This document shows positions 1 through 7,306 of a stretch of DNA of 64,000 nucleotides, in pieces (position 1 is the first letter of the stretch; every line of letters starts with the position of its first letter). Location of the stretch: positions 1 to 64,000 of the forward strand of contig NZ_JAKUJY010000014.1 of the NCBI RefSeq assembly GCF_022664535.1, given 5' to 3'. The position numbers were made by a program, and so were the translations under genes. Origin of the DNA: Sphingobium trunci. GTDB lineage: Bacteria; Pseudomonadota; Alphaproteobacteria; Sphingomonadales; Sphingomonadaceae. A model generated the notes under the pieces. The model did no database searches. It worked only from the letters and a program-made list of their open reading frames with translations, and had not been told where the DNA came from.

Positions 1-711
1 CGCCGCATCGGGATAGGCGTGGATCAGCGCGGCGATATGGAACATGTGCGGCGGCGCCTTGAGCACCCAGCGCTCGCCCGTGGTGAAGGCCTGGAGATGC
101 TGGAGCATGTGCCGGTGCAGCGCATAATAAGGCTGCGCATCGGCGTGCACGAACCAGTCCAGATAGGATCGCACATTCCAGCTCGCATCGAAATTGGGGC
201 TGAAGAAACCCAGGTTCAAAATGGCGTTGCATTCGTCCGGCAATTTCGCGCCGACCAGATGCATGATCCTGAAATCCTCCGGCAGTCCGGCCTGCGCGGC
301 ATCGGTCGCGGCGATGCGCGGATCGCTCTCGAACGTCTCCTGCCTTGGCGGCGGAGACACCTGCCCCAGTTGCCAGGCGAGCGGGCTGCGCGAGGCGGGG
401 TCCTGCGCCAGCAGCGCGTGCAGGAAGGTCGTGCCCGACCGCGGCATGCCGATCACGATCAGGGGGCGCTCGATCCGCTGCGCCGCGATCTCCGGATAGG
501 TCCGGCGGTCGGCATAGAGACACAAACGCTGTTCGAGCAGGCCGGTCAGCCTCTGCGCGGCGGCCGTGCGCGCCTGCTGCGGCAGGTCGCGATCCGCGTT
601 GATCGACTCGACCAGCCGGTCCAGCCCCTCCAGGAAGGAGGAATCCCCGAATGTGTCGAGTCCGGTGCGGCTTACGGCCTCCTCGACGATCCTCTCCCGC
701 CCGATCCCCAT
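1..711 (-). CDS. Sulfotransferase family protein, C-terminus cut by window edge
   Basis: Transfers, by family, a sulfuryl group from PAPS to an acceptor, or is a relative of such enzymes; the acceptor is unknown. Reading the minus strand from the ATG at 711 gives 237 codons that run unbroken to base 1. The 5'-phosphosulfate loop PRSGTTF lies at about residues 90-96, in the context LIVIGMPRSGTTFLHALL. The segment VLKAPPHMFHIAALIHAYPDA near the visible end resembles the second PAPS-binding region of bacterial Sulfotransfer_3 proteins. The gene lies downstream of a TetR gene on the same strand, and a TetR-type palindrome sits about 50 bp before its start, so TetR control is likely. Homologues are common in sphingomonads and mycobacteria near lipid or steroid catabolic genes, but nothing here fixes the substrate. 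Confidence 0.85.
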   Translation of the reverse strand, partial: MGIGRERIVEEAVSRTGLDTFGDSSFLEGLDRLVESINADRDLPQQARTAAAQRLTGLLEQRLCLYADRRTYPEIAAQRIERPLIVIGMPRSGTTFLHALLAQDPASRSPLAWQLGQVSPPPRQETFESDPRIAATDAAQAGLPEDFRIMHLVGAKLPDECNAILNLGFFSPNFDASWNVRSYLDWFVHADAQPYYALHRHMLQHLQAFTTGERWVLKAPPHMFHIAALIHAYPDAA

Positions 712-760
712 GGTCCTTCCTCTCCCGCCTCTTTGGGCTTTCGGGCGAGCCTAGGGGTAG

Positions 761-776
761 TTGACCGATCAGTCAA
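761..776. promoter_or_regulatory. TetR-type operator palindrome before the sulfotransferase gene
   Basis: The sequence TTGACCGATCAGTCAA is a 16-bp inverted repeat centred on GATC, with one mismatched pair. It lies between the stop of the TetR gene and the ATG of the sulfotransferase gene, where a promoter would be expected. TTGAC-N6-GTCAA palindromes are typical of TetR/AcrR operators. That the adjacent TetR protein binds it is an inference. Confidence 0.6.
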
Positions 777-791
777 GAAGCCTTGGAGCTT

Positions 792-1388
792 TCAGGCGGC
801 GCTGGATGAAACATGGTCCAGCATCCGGTGCACCGTCGGTTTCAGCGCCGATATGGGGTCCAGGCTGTTGCCCAGACGGGCCTCGATCATCAGCCCGCTG
901 ACGATATGGCCGATCGTGTCCGCCAGCCAGCCGGTGGCATCGACAGGCCCTTTCCTCTCCGCCAGCGCAGCCCTCAGCAGGTCCTGCATCAGCGCGCGCG
1001 CCTCGGACCTGTGGACATTGGCCGTGGCCGCCGCCTCGGGCACGTTGATGTCGATCGCCATGTGGAAATGGCCGGGCACGAAGCCCATCTCTTCGGTGAG
1101 GCGACGCTGGCTGTCGAGAAACCAGTCGAGATAGGCGTCCAGCCGGTCGGCCCCGCTGCCCGGCTGCGCGACGATGGCCTTGAGTTCCGCGCCATCCTTT
1201 TGCCACACGACATCGATCGCCCGCATCAGCAGTTCCGCCTTCGACCGGAAGGCGTGGTAGAAGCTGCCCTTGTTCGCCGCCGCCGCCTCGCAAATGGCAT
1301 CGACCGAAACGGCATTATAGCCATGGCGCCAGATGAGGGGGATGGCGGCATATATCAGCCGCTGCGATGTCGGGACCCTGGCACTCAT
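792..1388 (-). CDS. TetR/AcrR family transcriptional regulator
   Basis: One-domain ligand-responsive repressor of about 198 residues. The N-terminal helix-turn-helix region reads LIYAAIPLIWRHGYNAVSV followed by DAICEAAAANKGSFYHAF and KAELLMRAID, the usual TetR signature. The C-terminal ligand domain is not recognisable to a substrate class. The open frame extends to a TTG at 1406, but the ATG at 1388 (MSARVPTSQ) is preferred because it sits just before the HTH region; no strong ribosome-binding site favours either. The gene precedes the sulfotransferase on the same strand, with an operator-like palindrome between them, which suggests that it controls that gene. Confidence 0.88.
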   Translation of the reverse strand: MSARVPTSQRLIYAAIPLIWRHGYNAVSVDAICEAAAANKGSFYHAFRSKAELLMRAIDVVWQKDGAELKAIVAQPGSGADRLDAYLDWFLDSQRRLTEEMGFVPGHFHMAIDINVPEAAATANVHRSEARALMQDLLRAALAERKGPVDATGWLADTIGHIVSGLMIEARLGNSLDPISALKPTVHRMLDHVSSSAA

Positions 1389-1478
1389 GATCGGGGACTT
1401 GGGCAAAATCGCGCGCGCTGTCGAGTCCTTTGCCGTTCAGGGCCGGGCCGGAACGGCCCTTCCCCGCAACCGGCCGCA

Positions 1479-2936
1479 TCAGTTGGAATAGACCTTGATG
1501 TCCTTGACGATCATGTCGCCCGAACCGTCGGCATAGGCGCCGGTCGTCTTCACGGCGACATCCATGATCGGATACCAGCGGAATCCGGCGAAGGGATTGA
1601 CCGCCTGATAGGTTTCCCGGCCGTCTATGAACCAGGTGATATAGTCCGGCTGGATATCCACCGCGAAACTGTGAAATCCCTTGGTGAAGCCGCCGATGCC
1701 ATAAACCTCGTCGGTGTTCATGAATATGCCCTGCTGGAAGGTTCGGGTGATATTGGCGCCGCCGTGCAGCGTATTGGCGGTATAGCGGTCGAAATCCCAC
1801 CAGCTTTCATAGCCGAACCCCTCATATATGTCGATTTCGGGTGGCCACCCGGCCGTGGAGATGAGCCAGAATGCAGGCCAGGAACCCCGCCGGTCGGGCA
1901 TCTTTGCGGTGAATTCATACTGGCCATAGCCGATCTGGACCGGCCTTGTATTGTGACCGCTCAGGACGACCGAACCATAATCATAGGCGACCCCATCCCA
2001 TTCGAGCGGTTGCCTGAGCTTCTGGCTGTGCATGACCAGTCCCTGGTCCGTATAGCGCAGGGGCGCCTCGATCCCGGCGTCGCGGTAAACCCAGCCATCC
2101 AGATAGATGCCGGTTTCCTGGTTGCCCGGTTGCGAGCGCCCGTTCGGCAGCTTGGTCGACCAGGCCTTGTCATGGCCCGCATCCGACCATTTCAGCGTAT
2201 CCCGGCTCATCCTCCACTGCAGCGTGCCGCCCGGCGTGAAGGTGCGCGGCTCCCTGCCTTGCGTTTGCGCGGGCGTCGGCTCCTTCTGGAAATCGCACTG
2301 CACATAGGCGCGGTCGGTTCCCATCCTGCCGCCCCAGGGTGCCTCGACGAAGCGGACGATGAAGTCCGCCTGCGGGATGCCAAGGATGATCGGCACCTCG
2401 ACCGTCTTGGTGAGCGGATCGCCGGGGCGGAAGATGAGGGACTTGTAGATCGGCTGGTAATTGACCCCCGCGACCCCTCTCACCAGTCCGTTCCCGTCCT
2501 CGGTCATCACCCTGGCGATAACGGTGTTCGGCGTCGGCCGGTCGAGCGAGACCGGGACATAGGCCATGGTGGCGCCGGGCCGATAGGTGGCCGGCCCGAT
2601 CGAGGCGGTCGCCTGTTCCGGATATCGGGTGCCGTTCGCAAAGTCGAAGTCCGCAAAATCCCCCATGCCCGCGGATGACAGGGATGCAGCCGTGGCCGTC
2701 TCGGCGGCGAGCCGCTGCGCCGACGCGCTTTCTATCGCCGGGCGCATATAGTCCGACATGCTCGACCCGGCGTCCGGAACCTGCCCGCCTGTCGCCGCCC
2801 CCGGCGCGGACGTTTCGGAACGGGAGGGCTGCAGGAAACTCGCCCTGGAGGTCAAACCCCAGGCGCTGACGCACAGCATCGACAGGCACAGGAACAAAGC
2901 GCCCGGAAACGAGCGCGGAAAAAATGGCTTCTTCAT
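1479..2936 (-). CDS. Secreted glycoside hydrolase family 16 protein with Calx-beta-like domain
   Basis: Predicted secreted beta-glucan or galactan hydrolase of 485 residues. The start at 2936 (MKKPFFPRSF) is preceded by an AGGGG ribosome-binding site and is followed by a hydrophobic signal segment (GALFLCLSMLCVSAWG); the longer open frame from 3092 is not needed. Residues of about 80-190 resemble a Calx-beta module (GTRYPEQATASIG to VRFVEAP). The C-terminal half is GH16: the clan-B catalytic motif ExDxxE is seen as EIDIYE at about residues 367-372, in the context WPPEIDIYEGFGYE, followed by GFHSFAVDIQPDYITWFIDG. The substrate cannot be read from sequence. It lies back-to-back with a sugar transporter and a LacI gene, so a role in polysaccharide use is plausible; its nearness to the cellulose operon may also matter. 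Confidence 0.85.
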   Translation of the reverse strand: MKKPFFPRSFPGALFLCLSMLCVSAWGLTSRASFLQPSRSETSAPGAATGGQVPDAGSSMSDYMRPAIESASAQRLAAETATAASLSSAGMGDFADFDFANGTRYPEQATASIGPATYRPGATMAYVPVSLDRPTPNTVIARVMTEDGNGLVRGVAGVNYQPIYKSLIFRPGDPLTKTVEVPIILGIPQADFIVRFVEAPWGGRMGTDRAYVQCDFQKEPTPAQTQGREPRTFTPGGTLQWRMSRDTLKWSDAGHDKAWSTKLPNGRSQPGNQETGIYLDGWVYRDAGIEAPLRYTDQGLVMHSQKLRQPLEWDGVAYDYGSVVLSGHNTRPVQIGYGQYEFTAKMPDRRGSWPAFWLISTAGWPPEIDIYEGFGYESWWDFDRYTANTLHGGANITRTFQQGIFMNTDEVYGIGGFTKGFHSFAVDIQPDYITWFIDGRETYQAVNPFAGFRWYPIMDVAVKTTGAYADGSGDMIVKDIKVYSN

Positions 2937-3330
2937 GATACGACCCCTGTTGTTGTGTTTACGACATGACTGCTTGGCCGGTTCCTCCTTTCCGGAATGG
3001 AGATATCCGCCGCCTGCATCGTCCCCGGCTGCGGATCGAGAGCTATCTTCCTGTAAGAACAATGATTTTTCCATGTCATGGAAATGGACCATGCTCTCGC
3101 TTCATCCGCTTGCCCGCACGATTGGCCGCGATGTGCCAAGGCTCGGCACGGACTTTTCCGGGGCGGTTCCCTGCGTATATGGAACAGCAACAAGGCCGTC
3201 GCCGGACGGCCAAGCCGCCATTCCGAAGAAGAGGATGTAGGCAAACGATTGCAATCGCATTCATCTCCTGTATGCTGCCAGCGCCGGCAGGTCATCGGAT
3301 CGCCCGCGACAATGGAGAGGCAGCAAATTG
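2937..3330. other. Divergent intergenic region between GH16 and the sugar transporter
   Basis: About 390 bp without a credible gene; short open frames on both strands lack homology-like features. It must hold the promoters of the GH16 gene (leftward) and the transporter (rightward). A strong inverted repeat at 3068-3084 is listed separately. A GGAGAGG ribosome-binding site at 3314-3320 serves the transporter. Confidence 0.6.
3068..3084. promoter_or_regulatory. 17-bp perfect inverted repeat, candidate operator
   Basis: TTTCCATGTCATGGAAA has two perfect 8-bp arms around a single central base. It lies about 130 bp upstream of the GH16 start and 250 bp upstream of the transporter start. The neighbouring LacI protein is the obvious candidate ligand, although classic LacI operators have an even-length CG centre, so another regulator is possible. 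Confidence 0.45.
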
Positions 3331-4644
3331 ATGCGTGATCGAGTCGAACGGCCCACCATGCCCCTGTCCCGCATCGTCGAAATGAATCTCGGCTTTCTGG
3401 GCATCCAATTCTCCTTTGGCCTGCAACAGGCCAATATGGGGCCGATCTACCGCTATCTGGGCGCGGACGAGGCGCATCTGCCGCTGCTCTGGCTGGCCGG
3501 GCCGGTCACCGGCCTGCTGGTCCAGCCCATCGTGGGAGCCTTGAGCGACCGTACCGTCAGCCGCTGGGGGCGGCGCACCCCCTATTTCCTGATCGGCGCC
3601 CTGCTGTGCAGCCTGGGGCTTCTGCTCATGCCCTACAGCCCGGCGCTGTGGTTCGCGGCCAGCCTGCTCTGGATGCTCGACGCGGCGAACAACATCACCA
3701 TGGAACCCTATCGCGCCTATGTCAGCGACCGGCTGGATGAAAGCCAGCGATCGCTCGGCTTCCTGACGCAGAGCGCCTTTACCGGCCTCGCGCAGACGCT
3801 TTCCTATCTCGCGCCCTCGCTGCTGGTCTGGTGGGGTTTCGACGCCGATCTGGTCGATGCGAACGGCATTCCCGACGTCACCCGCATCGCCTTTCTGATC
3901 GGCGCGGTCATTTCCCTCGCGACCATCCTCTGGTCGGTGCTGCGCGTGCCGGAACTGCCGCTGCCGCCCGAGGAGGTCAGCCGTATGCGGGCCGAGCGGC
4001 TGTCCTTCGGCACGGCGCTGCGCGATTTCGCGGCGGCGGTGCGGGAAATGCCCGCCGCCATGCGGCAACTGGCGCTGTCCATGCTGCTGCAATGGTTCGC
4101 CATGTTCGCCTATTGGCAGTTCATCAGCTTCGCGCTGGCCCGTGCCATCTTCGATACCGCCGATCCGGCGAGCAGCGGCTTTCGCCAGGCGGTGCTGCTG
4201 ACCGGCCAGGCAGGCGCGCTCTACAATGCCGTCGCCTGCCTGGCCGCCTTCGCCATGGTGCCCTTGAGCCGCCGGGTGGGACCGCACCGGCTGCACGCCG
4301 CCGCCGTCGCGCTCTCGGGCGCGGCGATGCTGGCCATTCCCGGCACGGCCGATCGCGTCCATCTGTTCCTGCTGATGACCGGCATCGGCATCGGCTGGGC
4401 CAGCATGATGGGCAATCCCTATGTGATGCTGGCCAACGCCATCCCGCCGGAACGGACTGGCGTCTACATGGGCATCTTCAACATGTTCATCGTCGTGCCG
4501 ATGCTGCTGGAAACGCTGATCGTGCCGGTCATCTACCGCCCGCTGCTGGGCGGCGACCCGCGCAACATCCTGCTGTTGAGCGGCGTCATGATGATCGCCG
4601 CTGGCGCCGCGACGCTGATCGTGCGGGCGCCGCGCCCAAGCTGA
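3331..4644 (+). CDS. MFS sugar transporter, SLC45-like
   Basis: Inner-membrane permease of 437 residues with about twelve hydrophobic segments, most similar in texture to SLC45/GPH-type sugar:proton symporters. Recognisable parts are LGFLGIQFSFGLQQANMGPIYRYLGA at the N-terminus, the loop GALSDRTVSRWGRRTPYFLIGA (the MFS D-R-x-G-R-R loop), and ITMEPYRAYVSD. ATG 3331 is chosen because GGAGAGG lies about ten bases before it; an in-frame TTG at 3328 is adjacent. It is followed by a LacI gene on the same strand. In sphingomonads and caulobacters such transporters usually sit with LacI regulators and glycoside hydrolases and import glucosides or maltodextrins, but the sugar is not determined here. 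Confidence 0.85.
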   Translation: MRDRVERPTMPLSRIVEMNLGFLGIQFSFGLQQANMGPIYRYLGADEAHLPLLWLAGPVTGLLVQPIVGALSDRTVSRWGRRTPYFLIGALLCSLGLLLMPYSPALWFAASLLWMLDAANNITMEPYRAYVSDRLDESQRSLGFLTQSAFTGLAQTLSYLAPSLLVWWGFDADLVDANGIPDVTRIAFLIGAVISLATILWSVLRVPELPLPPEEVSRMRAERLSFGTALRDFAAAVREMPAAMRQLALSMLLQWFAMFAYWQFISFALARAIFDTADPASSGFRQAVLLTGQAGALYNAVACLAAFAMVPLSRRVGPHRLHAAAVALSGAAMLAIPGTADRVHLFLLMTGIGIGWASMMGNPYVMLANAIPPERTGVYMGIFNMFIVVPMLLETLIVPVIYRPLLGGDPRNILLLSGVMMIAAGAATLIVRAPRPS

Positions 4645-4654
4645 AGCGCCGGAG

Positions 4655-4681
4655 GCGGAAAACCGGTTCCCACTTTTCCGC
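4655..4681 (+). repeat. Intergenic stem-loop of the alphaproteobacterial GGAAAACCGGTTCCCACTTTTCC type
   Basis: GCGGAAAA (4655-4662) pairs perfectly with TTTTCCGC (4674-4681) across an 11-base loop, and the sequence continues to GATGCTCTAG at 4693. Similar short intergenic elements recur in alphaproteobacterial genomes, from memory. It lies between the transporter stop and the LacI start and could attenuate or process the transcript. I did not find a second complete copy in this window. Confidence 0.45.
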
Positions 4682-4702
4682 GCGATGCTCTAGATAACAG
4701 GC

Positions 4703-5716
4703 ATGACGGATCATCATGACGAACCAGTCCGCAGCATCACCGACCTCGCCCGGATAGCGGGCGTATCGGTTTCCACCGTGTCGCGCGCCCTGACATCCAA
4801 GGGCGCGCTCAACAAGGATACGCGCCGCCGCATCCAGGAACTGGCGGCCAGACATGGTTTCCAGCTCAATGTCGCGGCGCAGAATCTCCGGCTGGGGCGC
4901 ACCGGCGCGATCGCGGTGCTGCTGCCGCTCGGGCATGAGCGCGGCCAGCATCTCTCCGATCCCTTCTTCATGGCGATGCTGGGCTTCCTGGCCGACGAAC
5001 TGACCGAGCGCGGCTACGACCTGCTGTTGTCGCGCGTGCTGCCCAATGGGGAGGACTGGCTGGACAGCTTCATCCGCGCGGGGCGCGTCGACGGCGTCAT
5101 CATCATCGGCCAGTCCGACCAGAGCGCGGTGCTGGACCGCACCGCCAGCCATTATCGTCCGCTGGTCATCTGGGGCGCCCACGCCCCGCACAACCGCTAT
5201 CTGACCGTGGGCACCGACAATGTGGCGGGCGGCGTGCTGGCGGCGCGGCATCTGCTGGATCGCGGGCGGACCAGGCTCGCCTTCTTCGGCAATATCGCGG
5301 TGCCGGAATTCGCCGCCCGCTATGAAGGCTTCCTGTCCGGCCTGCCCGCCGAGGCGCGGAACCGGGTCGAACTGGTCCACGCGCATGTGACGCCGGAGGC
5401 GAGCCATCGCGTCGCGGCCGACTATTTCGCGGCGGGCCACCGCCCGGACGGCGTGTTCGCGGCGTCGGACGTGACCGCCATGAGCATCATCGCCGCCGCC
5501 GCCGAACAGCAGATCCGCGTTCCCGACCAGCTTTCCGTGGTGGGTTTCGACGATGTGCCGCTGGCCCGGCTGTCCAATCCGCCGCTCACCACCGTCCGCC
5601 AGGATATCCGGCGCGGCGCGGCGCTGCTGGTCGAGCTGCTGTGCCGGAGGCTGGCGGGCGAGGAAGTGGAGTCGGTCCAGATCGCGCCGGAAATGGTGAC
5701 GCGGGAATCGAGCTGA
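4703..5716 (+). CDS. LacI family transcriptional regulator
   Basis: Sugar-responsive DNA-binding protein of 337 residues. The HTH and hinge are clear at residues 10-60 (SITDLARIAGVSVSTVSRAL to AARHGFQLNVAAQNLRLGRT). The periplasmic-binding-protein-like effector domain follows, with the typical C-terminal run VPDQLSVVGFDDVPLARLSNPPLTTV. It lies 58 bp after the SLC45-like transporter on the same strand and probably regulates it and perhaps the GH16 gene. No ligand can be assigned. It converges on the end of the cellulose operon. Confidence 0.92.
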   Translation: MTDHHDEPVRSITDLARIAGVSVSTVSRALTSKGALNKDTRRRIQELAARHGFQLNVAAQNLRLGRTGAIAVLLPLGHERGQHLSDPFFMAMLGFLADELTERGYDLLLSRVLPNGEDWLDSFIRAGRVDGVIIIGQSDQSAVLDRTASHYRPLVIWGAHAPHNRYLTVGTDNVAGGVLAARHLLDRGRTRLAFFGNIAVPEFAARYEGFLSGLPAEARNRVELVHAHVTPEASHRVAADYFAAGHRPDGVFAASDVTAMSIIAAAAEQQIRVPDQLSVVGFDDVPLARLSNPPLTTVRQDIRRGAALLVELLCRRLAGEEVESVQIAPEMVTRESS

Positions 5717-5826
5717 CGGAAAACCCCGTTCATTGCGCGGAATGGACGGTGCTGGGACAGTTCCGACCGGATCGAAGGGATCTTGCTGCAGAGAAGGCGG
5801 AGGATTCAGCGAGTCGCGGTTCAGAG

Positions 5827-6837
5827 TCAGATTCTGATGCTGCCCATCATGGCCAGGGTCGCGGAATAATAGTCGTTGTCGCCACTGTTCGCAGGCTGTG
5901 GCTGGCCCAGCAGCCAGGCCGCGATGACCGACCCGCCATAGGACAGCGGATAGGGCGCCGTCTCATTGGTCACGACATTGACCCAGGCCGGCAGCGGCTT
6001 GCCCGCGCGGCCCAGCGCCGACCAGTAGCGAGCGATCGCGTCGCACTGGGCGCGCCGCCCGCTCATCAGGCAATAGAGCGGAATCCTGATGCCCTCGAAC
6101 CCGAACAGGGGATCGCGGCCTTCCGCCGGTTCGACGATCTTCTCGCCCTTGATGTCGAGCCAGTCGGCAGGCAGGGCGGCCGGGCCGAAACGGGCGGCTT
6201 TCAGCATGGCCAGCCCGTCGGCACTCAGCGGCGTCCAGATTTGCGGCTCCAGCCTGGCGAAGGCATCGATCGCTGGCCAGACATAATAGGACGGGTTCAC
6301 CACGACCCTGTCATTCTTCACGAAGCCCTCAAGACCGGGCAGCAGCAGCGTGAAGCCGTGGCGCTTCAGGATCAGCCTTTGCTCGACCGCGGCGCGGATC
6401 GCGGCCGACCGCCGCAGATAGTCCGCCTTGCCCCACCGGCGCCCCGCCAGCAGCAGCGCCCAGGCGATCAGCAGGTCGCCGTCGGTGGCGTTGTTGGGGT
6501 CGGCAACGGGATTGGCTTCGCCAGGAACGAAGCGCCAGCTGTGAAGGGCGACATCCTTGCGCAGCAGGGTATCGCGGGTCCAGCGCGCCATGGTTTCGAA
6601 AGCCGCGCCGTCATTGGCGGCCACCGCCAGCACCATGCCATAGCCCTGGCCTTCGCTATGGCTGACGCCCTTGTTGCCGGTATCGACGATCCGGCCCTCC
6701 GGCAGGAGGAACCTGCGCTTGTAATCCAGCCAGCGGGCCATATCGAACATCGGCCTCTCCGGCGCCTTCGCGCGAGCGCAACCCGTGGTCAGTGCATAGG
6801 CAAGGGCGGTCAGAACCGAGCGGCGTTCAAATTCCAT
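5827..6837 (-). CDS. bcsZ: Cellulase of the cellulose synthesis operon (GH8, BcsZ)
   Basis: Periplasmic endo-beta-1,4-glucanase that trims or untangles nascent cellulose and is needed for normal fibre export in other bacteria. The protein is 336 residues from the ATG at 6837 (MEFERRSVLTALAYALTTGCARA), which overlaps the end of bcsD; the longer frame from 6924 is unlikely. The N-terminus carries an RRSVLT twin-arginine-like run and a cysteine at about residue 21 in a weak lipobox. GH8 landmarks are present: VSHSEGQGYGMVLAV with the proton-donor Glu, NNATDGDLLIAWALL with the catalytic Asp, and NPSYYVWPAIDAFA. It is the last gene of the operon and converges with the LacI gene. Confidence 0.92.
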   Translation of the reverse strand: MEFERRSVLTALAYALTTGCARAKAPERPMFDMARWLDYKRRFLLPEGRIVDTGNKGVSHSEGQGYGMVLAVAANDGAAFETMARWTRDTLLRKDVALHSWRFVPGEANPVADPNNATDGDLLIAWALLLAGRRWGKADYLRRSAAIRAAVEQRLILKRHGFTLLLPGLEGFVKNDRVVVNPSYYVWPAIDAFARLEPQIWTPLSADGLAMLKAARFGPAALPADWLDIKGEKIVEPAEGRDPLFGFEGIRIPLYCLMSGRRAQCDAIARYWSALGRAGKPLPAWVNVVTNETAPYPLSYGGSVIAAWLLGQPQPANSGDNDYYSATLAMMGSIRI

Positions 6838-7306
6838 GACGCAATTCGACGCATCCGTCCGCTTGCCGATGGATGCTGGTGCGAAGCCGCGCGCCGCTGC
6901 CCGCCTGCCGGAACCAGCCATCATAGGCGCCCTGCAATATCAAGGGCCCGGCCACGGCCCACAGCCCCTGCTGGTCGCCCTCCAGCGTCACGGGCAGGCC
7001 CTGGTGGAAAATATCGATGCCCTCATCGTCCATTTCGAACTGCACATGGCCCCAATGGAAGGCATGCCAGACTTGATTGGCATGCCGGGTCAGCCTCTCC
7101 AGATCGCGGGCGCCGTCGATGGGATGGGTGACGGCGAGCCGCTGGCCCACCGACAGGAAGAAACCCTGCATCTGTTCGGCCGACGCGGCGGAGGCGATTT
7201 CCGCCAGCAGCAGGCTGGTGAAGCGCGCCGGCGCCTCGCCACCATGCCCGATGAAGGCGCCTTCTCCCTCTTCCGCTATGGGGAATGATTTGACGAACAG
7301 CATCAT
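6827..7306 (-). CDS. bcsD: Cellulose synthase subunit D
   Basis: Small periplasmic subunit (159 residues) that in Komagataeibacter forms a ring guiding glucan chains into crystalline ribbons. Visible hallmarks are MQGFFLSVGQRLAVTHP, LTRHANQVWHAFHWGHVQFEM (compare the LNALLALIGWGTV segment of acetic-acid-bacterial BcsD), EGIDIFHQGLP and ILQGAYDGWFRQAGSGARL. Its start overlaps the bcsC stop in an ATGA/TGATG arrangement (ATG at 7306 or 7303), and its end overlaps the bcsZ start, so translation is coupled. Presence of bcsD makes this a type I bcs operon. Confidence 0.85.
   Translation of the reverse strand: MMLFVKSFPIAEEGEGAFIGHGGEAPARFTSLLLAEIASAASAEQMQGFFLSVGQRLAVTHPIDGARDLERLTRHANQVWHAFHWGHVQFEMDDEGIDIFHQGLPVTLEGDQQGLWAVAGPLILQGAYDGWFRQAGSGARLRTSIHRQADGCVELRHGI

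Noticed and set aside
813-2678. Plus-strand open frame of 621 codons
   Set aside because: Antisense to the TetR and GH16 genes; no recognisable domain.
2937-3092. N-terminal extension of the GH16 reading frame
   Set aside because: The signal peptide and ribosome-binding site place the start at 2936; the extension reads through the promoter region.
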